From the NCBI RefSeq assembly GCF_000763295.1, contig NZ_JRJE01000032.1, forward strand, positions 372,001 to 436,000: a stretch of 64,000 bases of DNA, read 5' to 3'. The notes below the pieces were generated by a model. That model saw nothing but the letters and a program-made list of their open reading frames with translations, was not told the DNA's origin and made no database searches. Every line of letters starts with the position of its first letter. The first letter of the stretch is position 1. This DNA comes from Thalassospira australica (GTDB lineage: Bacteria > Pseudomonadota > Alphaproteobacteria > Rhodospirillales > Thalassospiraceae). Both the position numbers and the translations under genes were made by a program. This document shows positions 45,747 to 54,301 of this stretch, one piece after another.

Positions 45747-46745
45747 TTATTCTTCGATGGATGCCAATACCTTGGGCGGTGGGGGAACGTCACCCGCCGC
45801 AAACTCAAGGCCATCAAGTTCGTTCAAGCCATTGACGCTCATGATGGCGTGCAGGCTATCGACATATTCAGCACCGCGTTCGGAATATTTGGTCAAGGTT
45901 TCGGCCAGTTCCCAGCCACTGATGACCTTGCCATTGGCACGCAGACTTGCGCGGCGTTCCCGCAGGCTTTGGTAAGCCGGGTGGGAGTTGATGTTGCGCG
46001 CATAGGCCCGCACGCTTCCCATCAGGCTGTCAAAGGCCTTGATTACGTGTGTCTTGCCTTCTTCGCGGCCTTTGGGAACGATGCCTTCATCATCCCCCCA
46101 GGCCCATTGACCAAACAGGGCATTGCCCTTGCGCACAAAGCGCGACGTGCCCCAACCGCTTTCCTCGGCTGATTGCGCAAGGACCAACGAGGTCGGGATA
46201 ACATCGATACGTTCCAGAAGGGCCGTAATGCCGCCTTCGGTCACGCGGTAGCGTTTGACCAGTTGATCAACCCATTGCTGATCAGCGTCACTGACCGGCG
46301 TGCCTGAAATGCCTTTGGCCTGAATGGCCATCAGACGTTCGCGCTGTGCGGTGATTTCTTCATTCATGCGCATGGCAAGCGGCAGCATGATCCGCAGGAA
46401 AAGCTGTTTGCGTTCGTCGACCGATTCCAGTTCGCCAAGACCTTTTGGAACCCGCTTGATGTAAACGCGTGGCACTTCGTCCACATCGTCGAGAAGATAG
46501 TTGATGCTTTTGAAATACTGGTTGAGCGCGACCACTTCGGGGCCACGGCGATAAATCGGTTTCTTTTTCTTGGTGCCGGTGGTGGAAGTCGTGGCTGTGG
46601 CGACGTCGACAGTGTCACTGCCAAAGCCTTTTGGTGTTGGAGAGATATCAATTCCGGCAAAAATACCAACGTACAGGAAGAAAATGGCTGCGAATATCGA
46701 ACCAAGCGCTATCTTCCGGTAGTTTCCTGTTTCTGCGCTTTTCAT
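45747..46745 (-). CDS. Bax-type glucosaminidase-domain protein
   Basis: The 332-residue protein has one N-terminal membrane segment (about 11-31), a linker rich in Thr, Ser and Lys, and a C-terminal N-acetylglucosaminidase domain of the FlgJ/Bax type. The catalytic glutamate region is LAQSAEESGWGTSRF, followed by GNALFGQWAW. It likely cuts peptidoglycan from the periplasmic side of the inner membrane. The family member closest in layout is E. coli Bax, whose role is unclear. Confidence 0.85.
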   Translation of the reverse strand: MKSAETGNYRKIALGSIFAAIFFLYVGIFAGIDISPTPKGFGSDTVDVATATTSTTGTKKKKPIYRRGPEVVALNQYFKSINYLLDDVDEVPRVYIKRVPKGLGELESVDERKQLFLRIMLPLAMRMNEEITAQRERLMAIQAKGISGTPVSDADQQWVDQLVKRYRVTEGGITALLERIDVIPTSLVLAQSAEESGWGTSRFVRKGNALFGQWAWGDDEGIVPKGREEGKTHVIKAFDSLMGSVRAYARNINSHPAYQSLRERRASLRANGKVISGWELAETLTKYSERGAEYVDSLHAIMSVNGLNELDGLEFAAGDVPPPPKVLASIEE

Positions 46746-46884
46746 AATGTGATCTCCGGGGCAGTTAAACTGTCCATCCCAATTGAGGGCTATCTATGCC
46801 TGCCGCAGCCGATGATCGCAACGGGCAATATTCCAACGGTGGAAAATGTCGCGCAAACCTTTTCGTTGTGCGCGAAATAATAAC

Positions 46885-46914
46885 GCCCGGCGCAGGTAAA
46901 AGTTTGCGCCGGGC
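46885..46914 (-). terminator. terminator of the NifU-type gene
   Basis: GCCCGGCGCA and TGCGCCGGGC pair over ten bases across a ten-base loop. The T-rich tail on the minus strand is GTTATTATTTC, moderate. Confidence 0.65.
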
Positions 46915-46941
46915 TTGGAATTTTTTTAACGACTCGGGAGA

Positions 46942-47511
46942 TCAGTCGGCCATAACGGGTTCGACGGCCTGAACCTCGGGCACGTAATAGCGCAGCATGT
47001 TTTCAATGCCCATTTTCAGCGTCGCGGTACTGCTTGGGCAGCCGGCACATGCGCCGTGCATTTCAAGGAACACAACACCGTCTTCAAAGCGGTGGAAAAC
47101 GATATCGCCACCGTCCTGTGCCACGGCCGGGCGGACGCGGGTATCAAGAAGTTCCTTGATCTGGCTGACCAGTTCGTTGTCACCTTCGGCTGCGGTGCTG
47201 GCACCGGTGGCAGCGTTGGAGTCCTGATCAAGAACCGGCTGGCCCGAGGTATAATGTTCCATGATTCCGCCAAGAATCTGCGGTTTCAGGGTCTGCCAAT
47301 CCTTGGAGTCATCCTTGGTAATGGTGATGAAGTCACCGCCAAGGAACACACCGGCAATACCGTCAACTTCAAACAGTTTGCGCGCAAGCGGGGATTTGAT
47401 CGCCTCATCGCCCTTTACAAAGTTGGCGGTGCCAAGGCGGCCCATCACTTCTTCACCCGGAAGGAATTTGAGTGTGGCCGGATTCGGGGTTGGTTCAGTT
47501 TGAATGAACAT
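46942..47511 (-). CDS. NifU/NfuA-type iron-sulfur cluster scaffold
   Basis: The 189-residue protein has an N-terminal Nfu_N domain (MFIQTEPTPNPATLKFLPG) and a C-terminal NifU-like domain with the cluster-binding CAGC in HGACAGCPSSTATLK. It carries and delivers [4Fe-4S] clusters to target enzymes. All key residues are present and length is normal for alphaproteobacterial Nfu proteins. It stands alone, with a terminator after it. Confidence 0.94.
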   Translation of the reverse strand: MFIQTEPTPNPATLKFLPGEEVMGRLGTANFVKGDEAIKSPLARKLFEVDGIAGVFLGGDFITITKDDSKDWQTLKPQILGGIMEHYTSGQPVLDQDSNAATGASTAAEGDNELVSQIKELLDTRVRPAVAQDGGDIVFHRFEDGVVFLEMHGACAGCPSSTATLKMGIENMLRYYVPEVQAVEPVMAD

Positions 47512-47675
47512 GGTCGGCTTGTCCTCTCATTCTGAGTGCCGGGGCGAATGGCCGCCCGCTCGGCAATCTCAATTGCATTTGGTTAGGCCCTAAATGGGGT
47601 AAAAATCACAAAAGATCAAGTCGCAGCGCGCAGGTCAGGTATTCCCGGCACCCCGGTTTGTGATCAAAACGACAT

Positions 47676-48650
47676 TTAACGTTGCAGGATATTGCTGATC
47701 TCACGCATTTGGGTGCGCGCGCGCAGCAAATAGAATCCAAGGCCCGTCAGATGGTTGGGGAAGATGATCCCGTCTGCTGATCCATTGACAACCACCATCG
47801 GTTCAAGGGCGGCTGCGGCCTGCAAGGAGGCGATCATTTCTGCCCAGGCGGGGGCGACCTGACGTTCGTTGATGATCTGTTCGAAGTCGGTGCCCAGATC
47901 GCGCAGGATCAGGCTATAGGCATAGAGGCGGCCCTTGGTGGCATAAAATACGTCATCTGCGCTGCGATCAAAGACCGACGGGTTTTCGACCTTGTCATCG
48001 ATCAGGGCCGATGCCGACCCAAGATCATTGGCAAACCGATTAAGCGTTTCCTGAAGATTATCGGCCCGGCGTTCAAACACGGCGTTACCATTGGTCAGGC
48101 GCATATTATAGTTTTCAAGCGACCGGATGGCCTGACGGTATTGCTGTTCGGAGGTCACCCCGGGCAGCAGGGAAACACTTGGGTCAAAGACCCATTTGTC
48201 ACCACGGAATTTCAACAGTCCGGCGGCGTCATCAAGATCGGGGTCCACCTGACTGGATCCACGGGTACGTCCGATCTGATCAGACAGCTCAATCGCAAAG
48301 CGCGACAGGGCATAGACAACGCCGGTTTGGAAGTTCGGCATGTTATCAAGTGCGCTGCTGGGCAGGAAGAACGGGTCATTTGCCGTCCAGCGGTTCTGAT
48401 TGACTTCGCGATCAATCAGGCCCGCTGCGGTGCTGACAGCATGACTGCCGCCCTGATAATTACCGGAAAAATCAGGGTCATCATCAATGTGATGCACAAA
48501 CGCCATGCCTGCCGGATAATAAATCACGGCGATCAAAACGATCACACCAAGGCTGCGCATCCAGAACTTGCCCGATCCGAAAATGCTTTTCAGACGCGAA
48601 CCAAACCCTGCAACACCACCTTTTTTATAGAGATAATCGTCTTCGATCAT
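47676..48650 (-). CDS. DUF2333 family membrane protein
   Basis: The 324-residue protein has one membrane segment near residues 33-52 (MRSLGVIVLIAVIYYPAGMA) and a large periplasmic helical part. The N-terminal pattern VHHIDDDPDF and the block GLIDREVNQNRWTANDPFF match DUF2333, a conserved family without known function. The C-terminal part is helix-rich (FYLLRARTQMREISNILQR). The neighbours do not reveal a role; an envelope function is plausible. Confidence 0.85.
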   Translation of the reverse strand: MIEDDYLYKKGGVAGFGSRLKSIFGSGKFWMRSLGVIVLIAVIYYPAGMAFVHHIDDDPDFSGNYQGGSHAVSTAAGLIDREVNQNRWTANDPFFLPSSALDNMPNFQTGVVYALSRFAIELSDQIGRTRGSSQVDPDLDDAAGLLKFRGDKWVFDPSVSLLPGVTSEQQYRQAIRSLENYNMRLTNGNAVFERRADNLQETLNRFANDLGSASALIDDKVENPSVFDRSADDVFYATKGRLYAYSLILRDLGTDFEQIINERQVAPAWAEMIASLQAAAALEPMVVVNGSADGIIFPNHLTGLGFYLLRARTQMREISNILQR

Positions 48651-48744
48651 GGACTGTCCTGTGAATTGATCGGCACGTAAAACGGAATGTTGACCCTAGG
48701 GTGTCGGGGCCCAAACGGCAAGTCCATGATTTCCGGTCCTGACC

Positions 48745-49287
48745 CTAGGCCGTGATGGTGATGAATGTTTCGTACTCTGCCAGTGCCAGAAGCGTTTCAA
48801 GGTCCTGTTCGGCCAGTGCAACGCATCCTTCGGTGCCGCTATAGTCGGGTTTGGCAATATGCATGAAAATTGCCGAACCCTTTCCCGGCACCGGTGGATC
48901 ATCATTGTGACCGAGCACAACAACAATGTTGTAAAGGTCGTCTTCGCGGCACAGCTTTTCGTGGCTGGCCTCAAACGGCAGGCGGACCGGGCAGTTATAG
49001 TCCGGGTGGGTTGGGTCGTCGCACCAGCCATCAGAAAACGAAATGGTGGTGACCGGAAGCCTGGTGCGCGGGCAGGGCCGGCGATCTGCACGATACATGA
49101 CATAGCGCAGCTGCCAGCGACCGGCAGGACTTTTGCCATCGCCTTCGGTCTTGTTGTCTGCATCCGTGATACCCTGGGTCCCGATTGCACAGCGAAACGC
49201 GTGATCGCCCACGCGCAATGTGCCATCCGCTGAAGCCGTTATCTCAAGCGGGCGGGGGGCAGAATGTGCAACAGCGTCGCTTTGCAT
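48745..49287 (-). CDS. L,D-transpeptidase (YkuD) family protein
   Basis: The 180-residue protein has the YkuD catalytic motif HIAKPDYSGTEGCVAL, with the cysteine nucleophile. Earlier segments (GIGTQG-like CAIGTQGITDADNKTEGDGKSPAG) are typical of the subfamily once called ErfK-like. It lacks a signal peptide, so export is uncertain. The ATG follows the macrodomain stop with no spacer (TGA then ATG), which suggests translational coupling. Confidence 0.85.
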   Translation of the reverse strand: MQSDAVAHSAPRPLEITASADGTLRVGDHAFRCAIGTQGITDADNKTEGDGKSPAGRWQLRYVMYRADRRPCPRTRLPVTTISFSDGWCDDPTHPDYNCPVRLPFEASHEKLCREDDLYNIVVVLGHNDDPPVPGKGSAIFMHIAKPDYSGTEGCVALAEQDLETLLALAEYETFITITA

Positions 49288-49839
49288 TCAATCAGGTACC
49301 TTTTTGTGTTTGCGCCAGGCTGCTTCAAGGTGCTGACGCACTGAGGATGAAAAACAACAAAGGTAAATTTGTGGCATATTCGGGATTTCGCCAGCCCCTT
49401 CACAAATGGTTGATACGGCAATCTCTGCAGCCCGGTTTTCCGGATACCCGAAAATCCCGGTTGAAATGGCCGGGAAGGCGATGCTGCGCAGGGAGTCATC
49501 GCGTGCAAGCAAAATTGAATTTCGATAGCAAGACGCAAGCAATTCTGCTTCGCCCCGGGTGCCGCCGTGCCAAACCGGACCAACCGTATGGATGACGTAT
49601 TTTGCTTTCAGGCCAAACCCCGGTGTTATTCGCGCCTGACCGGTCGGGCAGGGGGCAAGTGGCAGGCATGCTGTTGCCAGTTCCGGTCCGGCCGCCCGGT
49701 GAATGGCACCACATACGCCGCCACCGGGCATCAGGGCCTCGTTTGCGGCATTGACGATGGCCTCGACATCCAGTGTTGTGATGTCACCTTCGACGATCGT
49801 GATGGCGCTGGTGTTTTCGGGGGCAATTGTGGGGGGCAT
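49288..49839 (-). CDS. macrodomain protein (O-acetyl-ADP-ribose deacetylase type)
   Basis: The 183-residue protein has the MacroD/YmdB signatures: ITIVEGDITTLDVEAIVNAANE, GGGVCGAIHRAAG, and the second loop IAFPAISTGIFGYP. Such enzymes remove ADP-ribose from proteins or deacetylate O-acetyl-ADP-ribose. Key residues of the hydrolase group (NAAN, GGGV) are intact. It directly precedes the L,D-transpeptidase gene with zero spacing. A sirtuin, which makes O-acetyl-ADP-ribose, lies 4.5 kb away. Confidence 0.92.
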   Translation of the reverse strand: MPPTIAPENTSAITIVEGDITTLDVEAIVNAANEALMPGGGVCGAIHRAAGPELATACLPLAPCPTGQARITPGFGLKAKYVIHTVGPVWHGGTRGEAELLASCYRNSILLARDDSLRSIAFPAISTGIFGYPENRAAEIAVSTICEGAGEIPNMPQIYLCCFSSSVRQHLEAAWRKHKKVPD

Positions 49840-49911
49840 GGATTAAATCCTGAAACGTACAAACAGCTCCCCCAACAAACTGATTGTCGCGCATTTTAAC
49901 TGGAAGTCAAA

Positions 49912-49946
49912 AAAAACAACGCCCCACCAGTTGGCAGAGCGTTGTT
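49912..49946. terminator. intrinsic terminator after ppa
   Basis: AACAACGC and GCGTTGTT pair across a loop of about 15 bases, with A and T tracts on either side. It ends ppa on the minus strand. Confidence 0.8.
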
Positions 49947-49974
49947 TTGAAAGTCTTACAAAACCCAAAGGCAG

Positions 49975-50499
49975 TTATTTGCCGAGGCGGGCAACACCTT
50001 CTTCGACCAGTTTGGCAGCTTTTTCAGCGCCTTCCCAGCCAGTGACTTTAACCCATTTGCCTTTTTCGAGGTCTTTGTAACGCTCGAAGAAGTGCTGGAT
50101 CTGATCGCGCAGAATCTGCGGCAGATCTTCGTGGGATTTGATGTCGGTGTAATAGGGGTCGATCTTGTCATGCGGTACGCAGATCAGTTTTTCGTCCTGA
50201 CCGGCTTCGTCTTCCATCATGAGCACGCCGACCGGACGGGCACGGATAACCGAACCGGCAACGACCGGCTCGCGGAACATGACCATCGCGTCAACCGGGT
50301 CGCCGTCTTCGCCAAGCGTGTTGGGAATGAAGCCGTAATTGACCGGATAATACATCGAGGTATGCAGGAAACGATCCACAAAGACCGCACCGGAGTCCTT
50401 GTCTACTTCGTATTTGACCGGTCCGCCCTGCGGAATTTCGATGACGACGTTTACGTCCCACGGAACATCCTTGCCAACAGCAATCTTGTTGAGATCCAT
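49975..50499 (-). CDS. ppa: inorganic pyrophosphatase (family I)
   Basis: The 174-residue enzyme hydrolyses pyrophosphate to phosphate, pulling biosynthetic reactions forward. Motifs are VVIEIPQGGPVKYEVDKDSG near the start, YPVNYGFIPNT, and the metal-binding loop DGDPVDAMV. Length is standard for family I enzymes. The start ATG 50499 is preceded by AAAGGGATTTTCCC. It stands alone with its own terminator. Confidence 0.97.
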   Translation of the reverse strand: MDLNKIAVGKDVPWDVNVVIEIPQGGPVKYEVDKDSGAVFVDRFLHTSMYYPVNYGFIPNTLGEDGDPVDAMVMFREPVVAGSVIRARPVGVLMMEDEAGQDEKLICVPHDKIDPYYTDIKSHEDLPQILRDQIQHFFERYKDLEKGKWVKVTGWEGAEKAAKLVEEGVARLGK

Positions 50500-50674
50500 C
50501 TGGGAAAATCCCTTTCGCTTTTATATACGCATGCCCCGGCTTTCAGGGCGGCTGATGTGTGCTTCGAGGATACAAAAATGCATCCGAAGGAAAATGATGC
50601 CGCCCTTTTATCGTGAAACGCCGCAGCTTCCAAGAGGGTCAACATGCATCCTTGGTCGAAATTCGGTGAAAAAC

Positions 50675-51541
50675 CTATTTGGCCGCTTCGGGGTCCGTCT
50701 TCTGGGCCGCAGAGGAGCCTTTGACCGCCGTTAAGGGAAGGAACCTTTCGGGATCGCCAAGCAGCATCTCGTTAAAGAGTTGCCAGTTGTTGTTGCCGCC
50801 TTCGTGGCGCTGGGCAATCTTGCGATCATGGAAAAGATGCAAGACCGGCGAGCAATATTCGACGTTCTTGCGTTTCAACCCGGAACGCAGCAGACGCAAA
50901 ACGAAATCGGAATCTTCCCAGCCGTGACCTTCGTAGCTTTCATCAAAGCCCTGTACCCGATCGATATCGGATTTAAAGACGGCAAGATTGCAGGTTTGTG
51001 CTTTTTGCCAGTCCTTTTCATGTTCCCAAAGCCAGGGGCCATTGTGGGGCAGGCGGATGAACTGAAACGGGCGGTTGGCAAAACCGGCCAGGGCGGTGAC
51101 AAACAGCATCGGGCGCGGCCATTTATGAAAAGCCCATTTGCGCGCCAGAAGTGTTTTGGTCAGACGTTCCTTGAGGAATACGCGTTTGCCCGAAACCAGA
51201 CAGCCCTGTGTGGCCGCCTTGCGATGGCGAGCCACGAAATCCGGCATCACACAGCAATCGCCGTCAATAAAGACGACCAGATCCCCTTCGCATAGGTTAA
51301 TCGCCCCATTGCGGGCCTTGGCGACGCGAAAGCCGCGATCTTCATGCCAGTAATGTTTGACGGGAACGGGGCAGGTTGCGGCGAAATCCTTGACCAGCTG
51401 AACGGTTTCATCGGCTGAGCCATCATCGGCAATTACGATCTCGAAATTGCGATCCTTTTGATCGGCAAGAGATTTCAGCACCAAGGAAAGTGCTTCTGGC
51501 CAGTTATATGTCGTGACCACGACCGACACCAAGGATGTCAT
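50675..51541 (-). CDS. glycosyltransferase family 2 protein
   Basis: The 288-residue protein has a GT-A fold: SVVVTTYNWPEALSLVL, ADDGSADET for the nucleotide site, and FIDGDCCVMPDF holding the DxD motif. The C-terminal half has GHGWEDSDFVLRLL, the galactosyltransferase-like acceptor motif. The acceptor is unknown; a surface polysaccharide or LPS core is likely. A GTG three codons upstream (51550) is an alternative start; ATG 51541 has GGGGAAG immediately before it. No other glycan gene is adjacent. Confidence 0.85.
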   Translation of the reverse strand: MTSLVSVVVTTYNWPEALSLVLKSLADQKDRNFEIVIADDGSADETVQLVKDFAATCPVPVKHYWHEDRGFRVAKARNGAINLCEGDLVVFIDGDCCVMPDFVARHRKAATQGCLVSGKRVFLKERLTKTLLARKWAFHKWPRPMLFVTALAGFANRPFQFIRLPHNGPWLWEHEKDWQKAQTCNLAVFKSDIDRVQGFDESYEGHGWEDSDFVLRLLRSGLKRKNVEYCSPVLHLFHDRKIAQRHEGGNNNWQLFNEMLLGDPERFLPLTAVKGSSAAQKTDPEAAK

Positions 51542-51635
51542 CTTCCCCACGGAACCCCATTTTCTTAGCTTACAGCGTTGGTTTATGCGCCCGAACCCTA
51601 GCCTTTAGGGGGGGGCAGGGCAACGGACAATCGCG

Positions 51636-52586
51636 TTACATCACCTTTTTGCGGGCCAGTGATGCGGTTTTGGGGTTGATCAGTTCGCGGATCCAGTTGG
51701 CGGCTTCGATCACCACCGGGTCCTTTTCACGCGCCGGGCGGATCAGCAGGCGATACCACCAGTGCGAAATGAAATCCGGGAAATTAAGCGCGACCAGTTC
51801 ACCGCGTTCAACATAGTTGCGCGCGACGACATCGGTACTGGCGACGATGCCCTGACCGGCGCGTGCGGCCTCAAGCGCCCAGATGTGGTGGCTGAAGGTC
51901 CAGCAATCGGCCAGCGCAAAGCTGGCATCCTTGAACCATTGTTCGATCTGGGAAAACTGTTCGCTGTCACTGTCAATCAGCAGGATATCGCGTGGGCCGA
52001 GCTTGGCGACATCGATATTGCTGGCGTCATAGCCGCGCTTTTCCAGCCAGTCTGGAGCGGCAAAGGCGGTATAGACTTCGGGTGTCAGAAGTTCGGTGAT
52101 CCAGTCTTCGGGGCCGGGCAGGTCCTTTGGCGCGATTTGAAGGGCGAGGTCAATCTCAAGCGGATCAAGCCCGTCATCAAATTCGATCTTGCGAAACTGT
52201 ACGGGAATATCGGCGGGCAGTCGGTCGCGCAGGTTATCAAGCTCATAGAGCAATACCGTCAATGCCGGGGTTGCCAAAGCGCCGATGCGAATGGCCTTGC
52301 CCTTGTCCGGTCCGACTTCGCTTGTGATGTCGGCAATGCCATCAAGGGCCTCGGTCAGGCGCGGCAACAAAAGTTTGGCCGATTTCGTCGCACTCAGGCC
52401 ACGGCCCTTGCGGGTAAACAGCACCACGCCAAGGTTTTCTTCAAGCTGGCGAAGCTGATGGCTGATGGCACTTTGGGTGACATGCAGTTCTTCGGCCGCG
52501 CCTTTAACACTTTGATGGCGGGCGGTGGCTTCAAAGGCGACAAGGGCGCGCAAGGGGGGCAATTTTCTGCGCATCGGGCTTTCCAT
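51636..52586 (-). CDS. LysR-family transcriptional regulator (GcvA-like)
   Basis: The 316-residue protein begins with a winged helix-turn-helix (QSVKGAAEELHVTQSAISHQLRQLE, about 25-49). The opening RKLPPLRALVAFEA is typical of the GcvA/AmpR subgroup. The effector-binding domain follows to about residue 300. Its target is not evident: the neighbours are a glycosyltransferase and a monooxygenase pair. Met1 (52586) and Met5 (52574) are both possible starts. Confidence 0.88.
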   Translation of the reverse strand: MESPMRRKLPPLRALVAFEATARHQSVKGAAEELHVTQSAISHQLRQLEENLGVVLFTRKGRGLSATKSAKLLLPRLTEALDGIADITSEVGPDKGKAIRIGALATPALTVLLYELDNLRDRLPADIPVQFRKIEFDDGLDPLEIDLALQIAPKDLPGPEDWITELLTPEVYTAFAAPDWLEKRGYDASNIDVAKLGPRDILLIDSDSEQFSQIEQWFKDASFALADCWTFSHHIWALEAARAGQGIVASTDVVARNYVERGELVALNFPDFISHWWYRLLIRPAREKDPVVIEAANWIRELINPKTASLARKKVM

Positions 52587-52856
52587 CCGGACGATATTCC
52601 AGGGCTTTGTTGTCTATCTGGGACTTTATTGTCTATCAGGCCTGATGAAAAATTGGGTCAAAAAAATCTCAACAATGGCTGAAAAAGCTTCATTCGTCTT
52701 TTTGCAAACAGCCGTGCAATATCATCACCATACAGGGTTTCCGGTCGAGCATCGTCTATGCCCCCTTGCGCCACCACGTAAGTCAGTCGCCCCCGACTGC
52801 CGGAAACCCCGTTCTTCCCCGAAGGTCTGATCCCAAGCATATTTTATCAGAACGTT

Positions 52857-53204
52857 TTAACGGTCATGTTGCGCCCGGGAATCGGTTGGGGCCTGATTAC
52901 GCTCGGTCATGCCGTAATCGCGGATGACGGCGGCAACCCGAAGCCGATAGTCTTCAAAAATGTGATTGCGGCCTTTGTCCTGCGCGGTGCGATGCTCATC
53001 AAGATTGCGCCATGCCTTGACGGCTTCTTCATCGCGCCAGAATGACAGCGATAAAACCTTGCCCGGTGTGGTCAGGCTTTGAAACCGTTCGATCGAGATA
53101 AAGCCATCCATCCCTTCGAGAATCGGCTTAAGATCGGCAGCAATGGCAAGGTAATCATCATAGTGCCCTTCGCGGGGCATAACTTCGAAAATTACGGCAA
53201 TCAT
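52857..53204 (-). CDS. antibiotic biosynthesis monooxygenase (ABM) family protein
   Basis: The 115-residue protein has the ferredoxin-like ABM fold: MIAVIFEVMPREGHYDDYL, then GFISIERFQSLTTPGKVLSLSFWRDEEAV with the conserved W. The family includes quinol and heme-degrading monooxygenases; this one's substrate is unknown. Its start overlaps the NIPSNAP gene stop by four bases (ATGA), so the two are cotranslated. Both are divergent from an ArsR-type regulator. Confidence 0.85.
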   Translation of the reverse strand: MIAVIFEVMPREGHYDDYLAIAADLKPILEGMDGFISIERFQSLTTPGKVLSLSFWRDEEAVKAWRNLDEHRTAQDKGRNHIFEDYRLRVAAVIRDYGMTERNQAPTDSRAQHDR

Positions 53205-53530
53205 GGTTTGATCAGCTCCGAATGCGGGGTGGATGCGATTTTCAGAAACTGGCGTTCTTCACGCAGGATGAATTTTTCACGCTTGGAAAATTCATAGTTT
53301 TCCCGCCCCAGCGGATCGTCCTTTAGCTTGGCGCGATAGGCTTCATAGGATGCCAGGTCGGGCAAATGATAGATACCATAAGCGGTTGAAACCGATCCTT
53401 CATGCGGGGCGAAATACCCGACAAGGTCGGCCCCGCAGCGCGGAATGGCCTGCCCCCAGTTCCGCGCATATTCCATAAAGGCGTCCTTTTTATAGGGATC
53501 GATTTCATAGCGGATAAAACAGGTGATCAT
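53201..53530 (-). CDS. NIPSNAP family protein
   Basis: A 109-residue protein with a dimeric ferredoxin-like fold: MITCFIRYEIDPYKKDAFMEYARNWGQAIPR, then GYFAPHEGS and YHLPDLASYEAYRAKL. Bacterial NIPSNAP proteins have no agreed function. It overlaps the ABM gene (same fold class), which suggests a related pair. It starts 90 bases from the divergent ArsR-type regulator, a likely controller. Confidence 0.85.
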   Translation of the reverse strand: MITCFIRYEIDPYKKDAFMEYARNWGQAIPRCGADLVGYFAPHEGSVSTAYGIYHLPDLASYEAYRAKLKDDPLGRENYEFSKREKFILREERQFLKIASTPHSELIKP

Positions 53531-53620
53531 GACAACGTCCTTTCAGGAGAGTCTTTTGTGTGGGTGACAGGACGCATTATCCCGATTGCCGCGCATCAAT
53601 GCTTCGATTAGCATCGAACT

Positions 53621-54301
53621 ATGAAAGAAGGACCCGATATCGCCCGCGTGGCCGCATTGCTTGGTGATCCGGCGCGCGCAAATATGCTGACTGCGCTGAT
53701 GAGTGGCCGGGCATTGACCGCGGCTGAACTGGCGCAGGAAGCGGGTGTGACGCCGCAAACTGCCAGTTCACATCTGGCTAAGCTTGAAGCCGGTCAGATC
53801 GTTGTCCCGCGCAAACAAGGGCGGCATCGTTATTTCACGCTAAGCGGGCCTGATATTGTCGAAGCACTTGAAGTGCTGATGGGCATTGCCAATCGGGTCG
53901 GTCACAACCGGGTCCGCACGGGGCCCAAGGACCCGGAACTGCGCCGGGCACGGGTTTGTTATGATCATCTGGCGGGGGACATGGGCGTTGCGCTGTTTGA
54001 TGGTCTTGCCAAGCGCAAGTGGATTGAAAGCGACCTTAATGGGGTTGCCCTGACGCCAGCCGGGATCAATTTTGCCAGTGAATTTGGCATCGACCTTGAC
54101 GGATTGCGCAAAAAGCGTCGTCCGCTGTGTCGTGAATGTCTGGACTGGAGTGCGCGGCAATCCCATCTGGCCGGGTCTTTCGGGGCCGCCTTGCTCGACC
54201 GGTTTTATGATCTGGGGTGGGCCAAACGGGTGCCGGAGTCGCGTATTGTGCGGTTTAGCGATGCCGGGAAGCGCCAATTCCATGATCTGATTGGCGATTA
54301 G
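53621..54301 (+). CDS. ArsR-type winged-helix transcriptional regulator
   Basis: The 226-residue protein has an N-terminal ArsR-type winged helix (ALLGDPARANMLTALMSGRALTAAELAQEAGVTPQTASSHLAKLE) and a long C-terminal part with three cysteines (Cys near 107, RPLCRECLDW near 170). Standard ArsR proteins are about 100-120 residues, so this is the extended kind. It is divergent from the NIPSNAP-ABM pair, its probable target. It converges on the sirtuin gene, with a four-base stop overlap. Confidence 0.88.
   Translation: MKEGPDIARVAALLGDPARANMLTALMSGRALTAAELAQEAGVTPQTASSHLAKLEAGQIVVPRKQGRHRYFTLSGPDIVEALEVLMGIANRVGHNRVRTGPKDPELRRARVCYDHLAGDMGVALFDGLAKRKWIESDLNGVALTPAGINFASEFGIDLDGLRKKRRPLCRECLDWSARQSHLAGSFGAALLDRFYDLGWAKRVPESRIVRFSDAGKRQFHDLIGD

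Noticed and set aside
52658-52840. A 60-codon minus-strand frame between the LysR and ABM genes
   Set aside because: It has no ribosome binding site and no family. It spans the inverted repeat, so composition alone explains it.
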